In this document: piece by piece, positions 18,953 through 28,534 of the stretch
Layout: each line of letters begins with the position of its first letter
Position numbering within the stretch: position 1 is the first letter of the stretch
Assembly: GCF_018918185.1 (NCBI RefSeq)
Contig: NZ_JAHLPZ010000006.1
Coordinates: 151,212-215,211 of the forward strand
Direction of reading: 5' to 3'
DNA length: 64,000 bases
Source of the DNA: Eubacterium sp. MSJ-21
GTDB lineage: Bacteria > Bacillota > Clostridia > Lachnospirales > Lachnospiraceae
Position numbers and translations under genes: made by a program
The notes under the pieces: model-generated
Told to the model about the DNA's origin: nothing
The model's input: the letters and a program-made list of their open reading frames with translations, nothing else
Databases searched by the model: none

Positions 18953-19012
18953 AAATACATCTCTCCCTTCTTTTACCTTCTTTATAGAATATGCTTTTTT
19001 AAGTTATTTTCA

Positions 19013-19040
19013 TTTTAACATATCATAATGCTTGTTAAAA
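19013..19040. promoter_or_regulatory. Inverted repeat upstream of msmE, candidate operator
   Basis: TTTTAACA (19013-19020) and TGTTAAAA (19033-19040) are perfect inverted copies 12 bases apart, 60-90 bases upstream of the msmE start. Confidence 0.5.
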
Positions 19041-19060
19041 TATCGTAATATCGCCATTTT

Positions 19061-19117
19061 TATACCAAAATGCATTATTTTTGTCTCATTGTTGCATTTA
19101 TCTAGCATTTTGGTATA
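19061..19117. promoter_or_regulatory. 13-bp inverted repeat and promoter between msmE and msmR
   Basis: TATACCAAAATGC (19061-19073) and GCATTTTGGTATA (19105-19117) are perfect inverted copies with a 31-base spacer. The right copy overlaps a candidate msmR promoter (TTGCAT at 19092-19097, TATATA at 19114-19119). Spaced half-sites are expected for an AraC-type regulator. Confidence 0.6.
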
Positions 19118-19175
19118 TAGTAGAAAGCAGCAGCGTTTATATCGTTTATTTGTTTTAATTTTGGGAGGTTTTTTT

Positions 19176-20018
19176 ATGCATGAATACCTTTTTTCTATAT
19201 TTCCAAATGAGAAATTTATAGATCTTGGACTATATCAGTACGGATGGGAACGATGTACACCGGCTCATCAGTTCGGACCGGCTGCCAGAACCCACTATCT
19301 GTTTCATTATGTCATCTCCGGAACCGGGCTTTTAATGGCTCAGGATCAAAACGGAGAGACAAAAAATTATTCGATCAAAAGCGGACAGGGCTTTCTTCTG
19401 TATCCGGGGCAGATCAGCACCTATATCGCAGATAAGACTAACCCATGGGAATATACCTGGCTGGAATTTGATGGATTACGGGTAAAAGAAGCACTGGACA
19501 TTGCCGGTTTTTCAAAAGACCAGCCTGTCTATCATGCCACCTCAAAGGAATACCGGGAAATCATGATGAACGAAATGCTCTATATTGCCAATCACCCAGA
19601 TGAACCGCCATTTCACCTGATCGGTCATTCCTACCTTTTTCTGGATGCACTCATCCGTTCCACCTCCTCTACCCGGATGATAAAAACCGGTAAAATGAGC
19701 GATTACTATATAAAAGAAGCAATAAACTTCGTAGAACAGAATTTTCCTTATGACATCTCTATCGAAGATATAGCTGCCTGTTGCGGCATCAACCGCAGCT
19801 ATCTGGGAAAGATATTTCATGACTCCATTGGCAAAACACCACAGGAATTTCTGATAAACTATCGGATGTCCAAGGCAACAGAGCTGCTGAAAATGACGAA
19901 ATTATCAATTGCAGATATAGGAAATGCAGTCGGCTATCCAAACCAACTGCATTTCTCAAGAGCCTTTAAAAATATATATGGGGTCTCCCCAAAAAACTGG
20001 CGGGATCAGAATCACTAA
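19176..20018 (+). CDS. msmR: AraC-family regulator of the raffinose locus
   Basis: A 280-aa activator with an N-terminal cupin sensor domain (about 10-150, with HYLFHYVISG and GQGFLLYPGQISTY) and a C-terminal double helix-turn-helix (ISIEDIAACCGINRSYLGKI then LSIADIGNAVGYPNQLHFSR). The start is set at MHEYLFSIF behind GGGAGGTTTTTTT; the longer upstream reading runs through the promoter region. It is divergent from msmE, the standard layout for the msm or raf loci, where sugar binding activates transport and alpha-galactosidase genes. Confidence 0.88.
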   Translation: MHEYLFSIFPNEKFIDLGLYQYGWERCTPAHQFGPAARTHYLFHYVISGTGLLMAQDQNGETKNYSIKSGQGFLLYPGQISTYIADKTNPWEYTWLEFDGLRVKEALDIAGFSKDQPVYHATSKEYREIMMNEMLYIANHPDEPPFHLIGHSYLFLDALIRSTSSTRMIKTGKMSDYYIKEAINFVEQNFPYDISIEDIAACCGINRSYLGKIFHDSIGKTPQEFLINYRMSKATELLKMTKLSIADIGNAVGYPNQLHFSRAFKNIYGVSPKNWRDQNH

Positions 20019-20064
20019 TATAGCATGAAACTCCGCAAGTCTGCATAACAGTTTTATTATTGTT

Positions 20065-22011
20065 CTAAGATTTGACGTATTTTGCAATGGTAGCGGTTAC
20101 TTCTTCCATGTCAAATGGTTTTGAAATATGACCATTCATACCAGAATCCACGGAAGCCTTGACATCCTCCGCAAACGCATTTGCGGACAAGGCAATAATC
20201 GGAATCGAACTTGCGTCCGGTCGTTCCTTCTCCATGGCCCGGATCGTTTTCGCAGCCTGATGTCCGTCCATGTTCGGCATCATAATATCCATCAAAATAA
20301 TATCGTAAGTGCCTCGCGGATGATTTTTGAATCGTTCGACCGCTTCCTTTCCATCGGATGCCCGTGTCACAACCATGCCTGCATCCTCCAGCATCACCGT
20401 AGCAAGCTCGGCATTCAGATCATTATCCTCTGCCATAAGAACATTGACCCCTGTCAAATCACGATACACCGGTTCTTCTTGCTTTTGATGAATATCTTGC
20501 TCTGTCAACTCCAGCGGAATCTCCACTGTGAAAGTAGTTCCAATACCCTTTTTGCTTTCAACGTCAATTTTGCCACCCATCATGTGAACATATTCCTTTG
20601 TAATGGCCATTCCAAGTCCGGTACCTTTATATTGTGTTCTGGCACCGCTATCATCTTCTTGCGAAAATGGTTTAAATAGTTTTTTCTGAAACCCTTCACT
20701 CATCCCAATACCGTTATCTTTCACAATATAACGGACTATCATATGCTTGTCATCCTCTCCCGGATGACTGCTGATATCCAGGGTTATCATTCCACCATCC
20801 TTTGTGAATTTCACAGCATTACTGAGAAGATTCGTCAGAACTTCCCGAATACGTGCAGCATCTGCAAGAACATAGGGATTCTTTGGTCTATCACGGTATA
20901 CTTCAAACTTCAAATCTCTGTTATAAAGAAGACCTTTCATGATTGCCAGAACATTATCTGTCAGTCCGGTAATATCCACCGGTTCAGGAGAAAACACTGT
21001 TTTTCCACTTTCAATACGACTGAGATCAAGAACATCATTCAACAATGAAAGCAGATGATTTGAGCTTTCCCGTACCTTTTCCAGACTTCCATGAATATCT
21101 GCAACGACATTCTGGTGCAATGCAATATTGGTAAATCCAATGATGGCATTCATTGGCGTTCGGATATCATGGCTCATGTTAAGTAAAAATGTAGATTTTG
21201 CCTGGCTGGCAGCATCTGCTTTTTCCGCAGCCTCCAACAATAATTGCTTTTGCTTCCGTTCTTCTTCCTTACTTTTCTGGTATATAAAATAGGTGCTCAA
21301 ACAGATCATCATCAACACAAATCCGACAATCGAGCCACAGATTGCAGAAATTTTTTTTGTTTTCACTACCATGCCATACGCAGACTGCATATCCATTTCC
21401 ATACAGAATGCACCTACAATATCTCCCGTTCCATCCAGATTTGAACGTACCGGATAACAAGCCGTGAAAATCGGTCCCCAGGTTGTGTCCACAATATCTT
21501 GGGAATACACGTTTTCTCCAGAGAGAGCCCTTTCAATATAGGGAATCATTTCATCCTCTATATAATCCCCAGGATGTCTTACATCCCCGGCATCCGGATC
21601 CAAACCATCCACTACATAGATCAGTTTTCCCTCTTCATCTCTCGTAGCAATGTAAATATATCTTGTAGAATTCAATGTCCGGATCTCATTGAGATAGCAG
21701 GAAATATCCTTATAAAACTGTGTTTCTTCATCTGAACGATCCTTGATTTTTGAAAAATCTTCCCATCCAATTTTTCCATCCACCAGTTTATGGACTGCAT
21801 CTGCACTTGCTCGATCACGGGAGATTTCTGTTTCCAGTGCGGTCTTAGTATAGGCACTTTGCAGAATAAATGTGTATGCTGCTATAGCCAGAATGATAGA
21901 CAGTCCCATAAGAACAAAGATCTTTCCTGATATTTTTTGTTTTACAAACCGTTTCTTTTTCTTCAAATGTATCTCTTCTTGTGTTTTATCCATTTCGTCG
22001 TTATATTTCAT
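20065..22011 (-). CDS. Hybrid sensor histidine kinase with receiver domain
   Basis: A 648-aa membrane kinase. Membrane segments lie near residues 30-50 and 225-245 and bracket an extracellular Cache-like sensor with [20 protein letters not shown]. Then follow HisKA ([16 protein letters not shown], phospho-His), HATPase ([29 protein letters not shown]) and a C-terminal receiver ([11 protein letters not shown], phosphoacceptor Asp in [12 protein letters not shown], Lys in HISKPFD). No HPt domain or separate response regulator is visible nearby, so the output partner is unknown. It is preceded by the relic of a similar kinase. Confidence 0.9.
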   Translation of the reverse strand: MKYNDEMDKTQEEIHLKKKKRFVKQKISGKIFVLMGLSIILAIAAYTFILQSAYTKTALETEISRDRASADAVHKLVDGKIGWEDFSKIKDRSDEETQFYKDISCYLNEIRTLNSTRYIYIATRDEEGKLIYVVDGLDPDAGDVRHPGDYIEDEMIPYIERALSGENVYSQDIVDTTWGPIFTACYPVRSNLDGTGDIVGAFCMEMDMQSAYGMVVKTKKISAICGSIVGFVLMMICLSTYFIYQKSKEEERKQKQLLLEAAEKADAASQAKSTFLLNMSHDIRTPMNAIIGFTNIALHQNVVADIHGSLEKVRESSNHLLSLLNDVLDLSRIESGKTVFSPEPVDITGLTDNVLAIMKGLLYNRDLKFEVYRDRPKNPYVLADAARIREVLTNLLSNAVKFTKDGGMITLDISSHPGEDDKHMIVRYIVKDNGIGMSEGFQKKLFKPFSQEDDSGARTQYKGTGLGMAITKEYVHMMGGKIDVESKKGIGTTFTVEIPLELTEQDIHQKQEEPVYRDLTGVNVLMAEDNDLNAELATVMLEDAGMVVTRASDGKEAVERFKNHPRGTYDIILMDIMMPNMDGHQAAKTIRAMEKERPDASSIPIIALSANAFAEDVKASVDSGMNGHISKPFDMEEVTATIAKYVKS

Positions 22012-22051
22012 AATGAATCCTCATATATATTATAAATATCGCATATTTTCT

Positions 22052-22247
22052 TTATAACCGTTTCATCTTCGAAATCGTATCTAACAGCAGCTTCACATTG
22101 ATCGGCTTCGATATATGTGCGTTCATGCCGGATTCCAGCCTTTCCCATATCCAGCACCTCATTCACCAGTTCCAGAAGCAGTCCAGCTCCGTTTTTCACG
22201 CCTCGGGGGCTGATCTCAATACTATCCTGATGGTATAGTGTCTCCAT
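22052..22247 (-). pseudogene. Relic of a second hybrid histidine kinase
   Basis: The reading frame starting at 22247 codes for GAGLLLELVNEVLDMGK, which resembles the second helix of a HisKA domain. It then continues out of frame. In the next frame the same DNA reads LESGMNAHISKPINVKLLL and ends at TAA (22052-22054), the C-terminal end of a receiver domain, close to the end of the neighbouring kinase ([12 protein letters not shown]). An internal deletion and frameshift seem to have joined the two ends. The 79-residue open frame (22008-22247) is probably not a functional protein, though a short product cannot be excluded. Confidence 0.75.
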
Positions 22248-22262
22248 TTTGCTTTACCTTCT

Positions 22263-23954
22263 TTACTTAACGTTGATGCCTCTGGCATATTGCTGCAGAA
22301 ACTGTTTCTTTCCACATGGTCTGCCAAAATAATATCCCTGCAGATAATCAACCTTCATTTCTTTCATTTTCAAGAGCCATTCCTTTTCCTCGATGCCTTC
22401 TGCGCATATCCTGACGTTAATGCTATGTACCATGGGGATGATATTTTTATATAATTCATAATCCCTGTCACTGTTCATCGCCTTAGCAGTAAAATCCTTA
22501 TCCATTTTCACGTAACTTGGATTCATATCACGGATACAATGAAGATTCGAATATCCTGTTCCAAAATCATCGATCACAAAGGGAATCCCGTTCTTGTCCA
22601 GAGTTTTACGGAATTTACAGAACGAAGGTGTCATATCCATAAATCCGCTTTCTGTCATTTCAACACATAAGCATTCCGGCTGTAATGAATATTTTTGAAT
22701 TGCATCCAGAATATCCCGCTCCACATTGCCTTGCAGGATCTGAACATAGGATACATTTACATTCATCCGGAAGTCAGGAATATATTTCTGCATTTCACAG
22801 CACATTGCTGCAGCTTCGTTCAAAATATATCTTCCAGCGGGAATGATCAATCCGGTCTCTTCCAATAATGGGATAAACTCCATCGGTGAAACAAACTCCC
22901 GCCCTTCTTCCGTTATCATGGAAAAACGCATCAGTGCCTCTGCTCCAATGATCTGTTCGGACTGACAGTCCACGATCGGCTGGTAGTATACTTCAAAGCC
23001 ATCATAATGGTTCACAATAGCATTACGAAGTGTTGCTACGATTCTTCCTTTTCGTAAAAAGTCCTCATAGTCATCCTGGTCAAAAATATAGAATCCATTT
23101 TTACCCATGCTTTTTGCCTGTTTCAAGGCAAATTCAAACCTTTTGCGGCATTCTTCGGTTCCCTCACAAAATGTTGCTGCATCTATAACACCAATAGAAA
23201 TAGAAAATATAGCTTCATAATTTTCGGCTACTATGAAATTACGAAGTTTATCTGTAATCTTTTCTTTCAGTGCCACAGCGTCTTCTGCGGAGGAAGCTTC
23301 CAGATCCACGATCACATACTGATCCGCTACCAGATGGTAAATTCTCTGCTTGTCTGAAAGGCATTCCTTCATACAGCCGGCTACACTTTTCAGGATATAA
23401 TTACCATAATCAGCTCCCCTGGAGCTATTGATCGCTCCGAAATCATCAATTCCTACATGCATAAAAAATCCCTTGGTAATGGGTTCTTTTTGTGCACGCA
23501 GGTAAGCAAGGAATTCCGGACCACCAAGCAGTCCGGTGACATTATCAGCCATTCTCTTGTTGCCGGTCTCATTCAGACACCCGATCAGATATTTCGCATT
23601 TCCCTGCTGATCATTGATCACGATACCACGGCAGTTGATCCAGACCGGCATACCTTCTTTATCAAGCCATCTATAATGAAGATTATGTACCTTTTCTCTT
23701 CCTTCACATATATCCGCAAGATGCTTTGCAAGCATCTCACGGTCTCCTTCATATACTACCTTCATAACTTCATTTGACATATCTGTCAGGATAGCACTCG
23801 GTATATTAAATCGTTTCACAGCTGACTGTGAAATCTCAAAGATATTATTCTGCAGATCAAATATATACAGATAATCGTCCATACATTCTGTAATGATCTC
23901 AAATAAAATATCAGCTGTCTGCTCTCCAAATAATTTAAATATATCATTAATCAC
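22263..23954 (-). CDS. PAS - degenerate GGDEF - EAL c-di-GMP phosphodiesterase
   Basis: A 563-aa cytosolic protein starting at GTG behind GGAAGG. The N-terminal PAS region (about 10-130) is followed by a GGDEF fold in which the signature is replaced (HLVADQYVIVD), so cyclase activity is unlikely. The EAL domain (about 310-560) retains its catalytic motifs: GAEALMRF, MNVNVSY, CVEMTESG, FVIDDFGTGYSNL, YVKMDKDF, ICAEGIE and QGYYFGRP. It should hydrolyse c-di-GMP to pGpG. It stands between the kinase relic and a chemotaxis receptor, a signalling cluster. Confidence 0.9.
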   Translation of the reverse strand: MINDIFKLFGEQTADILFEIITECMDDYLYIFDLQNNIFEISQSAVKRFNIPSAILTDMSNEVMKVVYEGDREMLAKHLADICEGREKVHNLHYRWLDKEGMPVWINCRGIVINDQQGNAKYLIGCLNETGNKRMADNVTGLLGGPEFLAYLRAQKEPITKGFFMHVGIDDFGAINSSRGADYGNYILKSVAGCMKECLSDKQRIYHLVADQYVIVDLEASSAEDAVALKEKITDKLRNFIVAENYEAIFSISIGVIDAATFCEGTEECRKRFEFALKQAKSMGKNGFYIFDQDDYEDFLRKGRIVATLRNAIVNHYDGFEVYYQPIVDCQSEQIIGAEALMRFSMITEEGREFVSPMEFIPLLEETGLIIPAGRYILNEAAAMCCEMQKYIPDFRMNVNVSYVQILQGNVERDILDAIQKYSLQPECLCVEMTESGFMDMTPSFCKFRKTLDKNGIPFVIDDFGTGYSNLHCIRDMNPSYVKMDKDFTAKAMNSDRDYELYKNIIPMVHSINVRICAEGIEEKEWLLKMKEMKVDYLQGYYFGRPCGKKQFLQQYARGINVK

Positions 23955-24000
23955 AACAAGAACCTTCCTTCTGACTACTTCACTCTATTCCTGTCATTTT

Positions 24001-25719
24001 CTAGAATAACTTAAAGATATTCACGCGGTCATGCATCTTGGCTGCTCCCTCTGCCAGATTAATACTGATCGCAGTATTCTCTTCTGAGGATGCTGCATTG
24101 CCCTGTACTACACCGGACAGCTGCTCAATTCCCTGACCGATCTGTTCCAAGGACTCTGCCTGGGAGTTTGCTTTCTCCATGGTGTTCTGTGCAATCTCTG
24201 CAAAGGACTCCATATCTGCAATGATCTGATTAAATGCGTCTGCTGTTGTTCTTGTGATCGTATTGCCCGTTTCGATTTCCACTAAGGTCTTATCGATCAG
24301 ATCTCTCGTATTCACAGCCGACTTCGCACTATCCGCTGCCAGCTTGCCGATCTGATCCGCCACTACTGCAAAGCCTTTTCCTGCTTCTCCTGCTCTGGCA
24401 GCTTCTATGGAAGCATTTAGGGATAACAGGTTGGTCTGGGATGCAATATCCTCGATATCTGTGATAATATTACCGATCTCCTTGGAGATTTCTGTAATGT
24501 GCTCCATTTCCGTGAGCAGCTCGTTCATTTTTTCTTTTTCTTCGTTCGCTTTATTTGCAGAGGCTTTTACACGTGCAGATGCGCTCTGTGTTTCCTTCGC
24601 TGTATCTGCCGCCAGATCCACGACCGTATCAATGGTGGCATTCAATTCCTCGATGACTCCTGCCTGCTCTGTTGCACCGTCCGCCAAGGATTTTGATGCA
24701 TTTTCCACCTCGGATGCATTCGATGATACCTGTTCTGCCAGATTGCTGATCTCGGTCAGGGTACTGTTAAACCGTTTCAGAATATACAGCAGTGATGACT
24801 TCAATTCCGAGAAATCGCCTAGGAAATCTGTAATATCATCACCATTTCTGGTCAGGTCACCCTGCGCGATTGCCTTTACCTCCACAGAGATCTCGCTGAC
24901 ATAATCTGCCAGAATACCCATGGCTTCTTTCAGATTCCTGATGGTATCGCCAAGCTCATCCTCAGACTCATAAGTAAGCATTTCTACATTAGACAATTCG
25001 CCCTTACGCAGGCTGGCAACTGCTGCATCTATCTGTTCTACCGGCTCTGTAATGGAATTGGTAATGATCCTGCCAATCAATGTTGTCACTACAGCAATCG
25101 CAAGCCCCGCTGCCACGATCACAATAAATATGATTACAGTGCATACATTAGCCATGGTCTTTGCCCGATCTAATTCTACCTGAAACTCATCACGCAATGA
25201 AGTTAATTTCTCAGTAAAAGACTTATATTCTTCATACCCCTCTCCGATCATCAGCTTCGCTGCCTCCTGCTGTTTCCCCTCACGGCTTAACTGCAAAATT
25301 TCATCGGAAGCAGCCCTATATTTTTCCCATGCAGCGCTTGCCACTTCATAATCATCCCGTCCTTTTTGAGCATCGCTGTCTGCAGACATTATTGCATCCA
25401 GATTCGCAGCGGTATCCTTGATCTGACTCTCCAGCTTCTGAATTTCCTCTTCACAGGCAGTCATAACCGATGCATCTGATTCTACCAGATGCTGGTACTG
25501 CTTGATTCTGTATTTCGCAGTCATTGTCTCTAAATCCTGCAGATATTCCAATGACGGAGACCAGACCTCCGTGATCTTCTCTATATTTGAACGGATCACT
25601 AATGTCGAGATCAGTGCCACCAAGACTAAAAATAATGTCATAACAAGTACTGTCATTCGATATACTTTTAATTTTCCTGCAACCTTTAAGTTAGCTATAC
25701 GCTTTTTGATCTTTTCCAT
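24001..25719 (-). CDS. Methyl-accepting chemotaxis protein
   Basis: A 572-aa transmembrane receptor. Membrane segments lie near residues 22-42 and 190-215. The outer part between them is all-helical, fitting a four-helix-bundle sensor. A HAMP domain ([20 protein letters not shown]) follows, then the long coiled-coil signalling domain with the conserved tip [20 protein letters not shown]. It passes signals to CheA and CheW, implying flagellar motility in the host cell. The ligand is unknown. Confidence 0.93.
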   Translation of the reverse strand: MEKIKKRIANLKVAGKLKVYRMTVLVMTLFLVLVALISTLVIRSNIEKITEVWSPSLEYLQDLETMTAKYRIKQYQHLVESDASVMTACEEEIQKLESQIKDTAANLDAIMSADSDAQKGRDDYEVASAAWEKYRAASDEILQLSREGKQQEAAKLMIGEGYEEYKSFTEKLTSLRDEFQVELDRAKTMANVCTVIIFIVIVAAGLAIAVVTTLIGRIITNSITEPVEQIDAAVASLRKGELSNVEMLTYESEDELGDTIRNLKEAMGILADYVSEISVEVKAIAQGDLTRNGDDITDFLGDFSELKSSLLYILKRFNSTLTEISNLAEQVSSNASEVENASKSLADGATEQAGVIEELNATIDTVVDLAADTAKETQSASARVKASANKANEEKEKMNELLTEMEHITEISKEIGNIITDIEDIASQTNLLSLNASIEAARAGEAGKGFAVVADQIGKLAADSAKSAVNTRDLIDKTLVEIETGNTITRTTADAFNQIIADMESFAEIAQNTMEKANSQAESLEQIGQGIEQLSGVVQGNAASSEENTAISINLAEGAAKMHDRVNIFKLF

Positions 25720-25978
25720 GATGGTTTTCCCTTCCTTTGTAATTTGTTGATCATTTATAACATTTGTCTATCCTCAAACGTTTATAAGTTAGCACACTTT
25801 ATTGGAATAGTCCATAAAAATAAAATTATTTTCTGCTAAATATTAGTGACTCAAACTCCGCACTTGAATAAGTGCCTATGCACCTTGAAAATCCAATAAT
25901 ACCTGACACAAATATAGCATGAACCCGTCTGGTTTTGATATCATTGAGTTGCTCAAAAACAATTACAAACCGTATTGT

Positions 25979-26188
25979 TCATATAAAAAATGGAGCTCTT
26001 GTTTTTACGCAAAAGCTCCATTCATAGCGAGTTGGCATGAAATCCAATGAACGAACCTCTTTTCGGATGCGGCTCAGCTGAGCGGTAGCAGTTTCCGGAA
26101 CAAGGAGTTCATTCGCAATATACGAATAGATTTCATGCAAATCGTCAAGTGCATCTACAGAATAGCCGACCTTGTAGCTATCCGTCAT
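25979..26188 (-). pseudogene. Truncated RelE/ParE-type toxin
   Basis: The 69-aa frame starts like a normal RelE/ParE toxin (YSVDALDDLHEIYSYIANEL, then RSLDFMPTRYEW) but ends where the family usually continues for another 30-40 residues with the catalytic C-terminal strands. The last codons lie in an intrinsic terminator (ATGGAGCT...AGCTCCATTTTTT, 25984-26024). It overlaps the antitoxin by 4 bases. The toxin is probably inactive. A naturally short variant is less likely. Confidence 0.7.
25983..26024 (-). terminator. Terminator at the end of the toxin-antitoxin operon
   Basis: On the minus strand AATGGAGCT pairs with AGCTCCATT around the loop TTTGCGTAAAAACAAG and is followed by TTTT. It overlaps the 3' end of the shortened toxin frame. 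Confidence 0.75.
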
Positions 26189-26490
26189 ATGCCGAACTCC
26201 TTTGCAAGTGCCGCATCGACTTCATCTGCAGAATATACTTTTCCTGCTTTTATGGAATCAACGCCTTTCTGAAGTTCTGCATCAAGCTGTTCTCTGTCCA
26301 TTGCACCAACAGCTAATGGTTTAGAAGAAGGAAGTTTCAATTCAAATGGCATACCCTTTTTCAGTACAATCTGGCTATAAAGCATCTGAATTGCACTGGA
26401 TGGAGAAATGCCAAGCTGAGAAAGTATGCTCTCAGCATTATCCTTGAGATTGGTATCTATTCTTGCATAAACAGCAGATGTATTTGCCAT
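26185..26490 (-). CDS. RelB/DinJ-family antitoxin
   Basis: A 101-aa antitoxin. The N-terminal ribbon-helix-helix is clear (SAVYARIDTNLKDNAESIL, then LGISPSSAIQMLY), and the C-terminal half is the flexible toxin-binding region. The start follows AAAGGAGGCGATACT. Such proteins bind the toxin and repress their own promoter. Here the partner toxin is truncated, so the antitoxin may persist as a regulator or as protection against other toxins. Confidence 0.88.
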   Translation of the reverse strand: MANTSAVYARIDTNLKDNAESILSQLGISPSSAIQMLYSQIVLKKGMPFELKLPSSKPLAVGAMDREQLDAELQKGVDSIKAGKVYSADEVDAALAKEFGI

Positions 26491-26572
26491 AGTATCGCCT
26501 CCTTTTTCTTAATTATATTTACTTTTGCTTGCAATTGCAAGCATTTGTTCAGCTCATCCACCCACCGTTTAC

Positions 26573-27034
26573 CTATTTTGTTCCATGCTCCACAATCATC
26601 TCAACATTCTCAAATACATCGACAAACACTTGCTTTGCTCTTTCTAAAAGCTTACGGCATATCTCTGGTTCCTCAAACAAAAAACTAACACGCAGTTCTA
26701 CGTTTTTAACATTTGGGTACTTTTCTTTATATTGTCCTGAATCTATGTACCAGATATAGGTATTGAGTTTATCTTGCAACAGCAATAAATGTCGATTCAT
26801 ATCTGACCAGTCCATTCCGTCTGTAAGAAGAAGTATCAAGCTGAAGGTGTCTTGTTCATATGCCAAGCCATCAATGGTATCTGTTTTTTCAATATTAAAC
26901 TTATCATCGTTATTCTCTAACACCATATCATCACCTATAAAGTCTACATTTGATTCAAACGGATATTTTGCAGAATCAAATCTAAGGATTGTCCCTCTAT
27001 ATATTCCACTCTCTTCATACTCACATAGTTTCAT
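26573..27034 (-). CDS. Hypothetical protein, possibly DUF6572-like
   Basis: A 153-aa soluble acidic protein not firmly recognised. The middle holds SLILLLTDGMDWSDMNRHLL and LQDKLNTYIWYIDSGQY, which resembles DUF6572 proteins, often found near toxins or as immunity-like proteins. No signal or membrane segment is visible. No strong ribosome binding site precedes the ATG. It lies alone between the antitoxin and the DinD-like gene in an AT-rich accessory region. Confidence 0.5.
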   Translation of the reverse strand: MKLCEYEESGIYRGTILRFDSAKYPFESNVDFIGDDMVLENNDDKFNIEKTDTIDGLAYEQDTFSLILLLTDGMDWSDMNRHLLLLQDKLNTYIWYIDSGQYKEKYPNVKNVELRVSFLFEEPEICRKLLERAKQVFVDVFENVEMIVEHGTK

Positions 27035-27090
27035 GTTTATATATGTAACATCTTGTTTTCTTCTTCAATAGTCTCACACTCCTGTACAAT

Positions 27091-27936
27091 TTATTCATTT
27101 GTCAACTTTCCAGACTGCTCTGCAAGCTTTTTCTCTTCTCTCTTCGCTCTACGTTCCAATTTCTTAATATCTTCTGATGCCGGCAAATTTTCTGGTTTAA
27201 TTCCTCTTTGTCCAAGCATGTCTCTAACAGAAGTATTATTTTCCACATGTTCAACAGTGATTGCAGATTCTCCTTGCAAATCCTTTTCTTCAACATTATA
27301 ATTTGTCATTTCAGTTGCAAGATTTTTTGCGGCAATGGTAAGTGTTGGTAGGAAATCCGCAAGTGGTCTTTTATCTTGTACTCCCAAACGTTCTTTCATC
27401 TGTCTCGTGGTAAATCCACCAAATAAAGCCTGATCTCCTTTAGACCGAATACGACCAAATCCTGCATCATCTACTCCACGTTCATAAATATTTTGAGACA
27501 ATCTTTTTTCCGATTCCCTTAATTTTCCTCTTGCCTCTGTTCTTTCGATATAAGAAATCCTTTCTTCAATCAATTCCTGTTTTCTAGTCTGTACCGCAAA
27601 ATAGCTTTGTGCAAAAGCAATCTGCTCCTTTCGTGGATCTCCATTTTCAGCAATAAGATAACATGCATAACGAGTAAGCATATAATCTTCAACTTCACGA
27701 AGTGCACCGTTTCCAACTTCAATTGTATTGTTAATTCTTGAAAAATGATCTTCTGCTACGTTTCCATTATTCTCACATGAAATCATTGCTTTATTTATTG
27801 CATTATCAAAATTTCTCCATTGAACATAATCCAATAATTTCATTAGTTCTCTTGCATACCAATACTCAATGCCCTCCGCTTCATGTCGGATATCATCAAA
27901 TTTTCTTCTGTACAATTCAATTATTCTCTTTTCCAT
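27091..27936 (-). CDS. dinD: DinD-like (DNA damage-inducible protein D) protein
   Basis: A 281-aa protein matching DinD. Seen are the BRO-N-like start (FDDIRHEAEGIEYWYARELM then LLDYVQWRNFDNAI), the segment YMLTRYACYLIAENGDPRKE, and the central GVDDAGFGRIRSKGDQALFGG, a signature of the family. E. coli DinD inhibits RecA-mediated strand exchange. No LexA-type box is obvious upstream; instead a 28-bp palindrome lies about 20 bases before the ATG. Its company here suggests a defence or mobile-element role, which is inference. Confidence 0.82.
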   Translation of the reverse strand: MEKRIIELYRRKFDDIRHEAEGIEYWYARELMKLLDYVQWRNFDNAINKAMISCENNGNVAEDHFSRINNTIEVGNGALREVEDYMLTRYACYLIAENGDPRKEQIAFAQSYFAVQTRKQELIEERISYIERTEARGKLRESEKRLSQNIYERGVDDAGFGRIRSKGDQALFGGFTTRQMKERLGVQDKRPLADFLPTLTIAAKNLATEMTNYNVEEKDLQGESAITVEHVENNTSVRDMLGQRGIKPENLPASEDIKKLERRAKREEKKLAEQSGKLTNE

Positions 27937-27957
27937 TCAAATTTTCTCCCTCTTATG

Positions 27958-27985
27958 AACATATCGCTGACGCCAGCAATATGTT
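27958..27985. promoter_or_regulatory. 28-bp palindrome upstream of dinD
   Basis: The arms AACATAT and GCTG pair with CAGC and ATATGTT, with only the centre and one flanking base unmatched. It shares the core CTGA-YG-YCAG with a second palindrome at 28056-28085. A likely operator or recombination site. Confidence 0.6.
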
Positions 27986-28055
27986 TTTTACTATTAATTT
28001 CTTCAATTACTCTATCACATTCTCCTTTCATTTTTTGTCCGAAAGCATCACATCT

Positions 28056-28085
28056 GACCATTTTGCTGATGTCAGTAAAATGGTC
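28056..28085. promoter_or_regulatory. 30-bp palindrome after the small HTH gene
   Basis: GACCATTTT and CTGA pair with TCAG and AAAATGGTC. No T-run follows on either strand, so it is not a simple terminator. It touches the stop codon of the HTH gene. Confidence 0.6.
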
Positions 28086-28363
28086 TAGTGTTCTGTTTTG
28101 GTTATTTTGTCGTAATACGCTTTATACCTGTATATCGTCCTCTCGCTGACATTATTTCGTTTTGCAATCTCTACCATAGTCATTCCACTTTCATAACCGG
28201 CAACAAAATCATTGTAAATAGCCATCCATTTTGCATTGTGCTTCTGCCTTCCGCTTAATTTACGATTTTTATAATATTCCAGTTCTTCGCGCAGCTTGGC
28301 GTTTTCATTTTCTAATTCTTCAATTCTTTTTAATGCTTCCTCAAGTGTTATAACCTTCTCCAC
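28085..28363 (-). CDS. Small coiled-coil plus helix-turn-helix protein
   Basis: A 92-aa DNA-binding protein. Residues 1-35 form a charged coiled coil (LEEALKRIEELENENAKLRE), and the C-terminal half has a Hin-resolvase-like helix-turn-helix (GMTMVEIAKRNNVSERTIYR). It lacks any catalytic recombinase part. The gene lies next to two related palindromes, which are natural candidates for its targets. It may be a small transposon or phage regulator. Confidence 0.7.
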   Translation of the reverse strand: MEKVITLEEALKRIEELENENAKLREELEYYKNRKLSGRQKHNAKWMAIYNDFVAGYESGMTMVEIAKRNNVSERTIYRYKAYYDKITKTEH

Positions 28364-28534
28364 TTCTTTGTCCCTCCGCTCATGTCATTTTCGTTTTGTC
28401 TATATTATATATTGCCATTCAGTATTCGTCAATTTGATTTTGTCATACAGGAAGACTTTTCATATTCATTATGCAAGTAAAATGCCTCTGATACCTCCTT
28501 CCGTAAAAATGGGCATGAAAAAAGCACCAACCAT

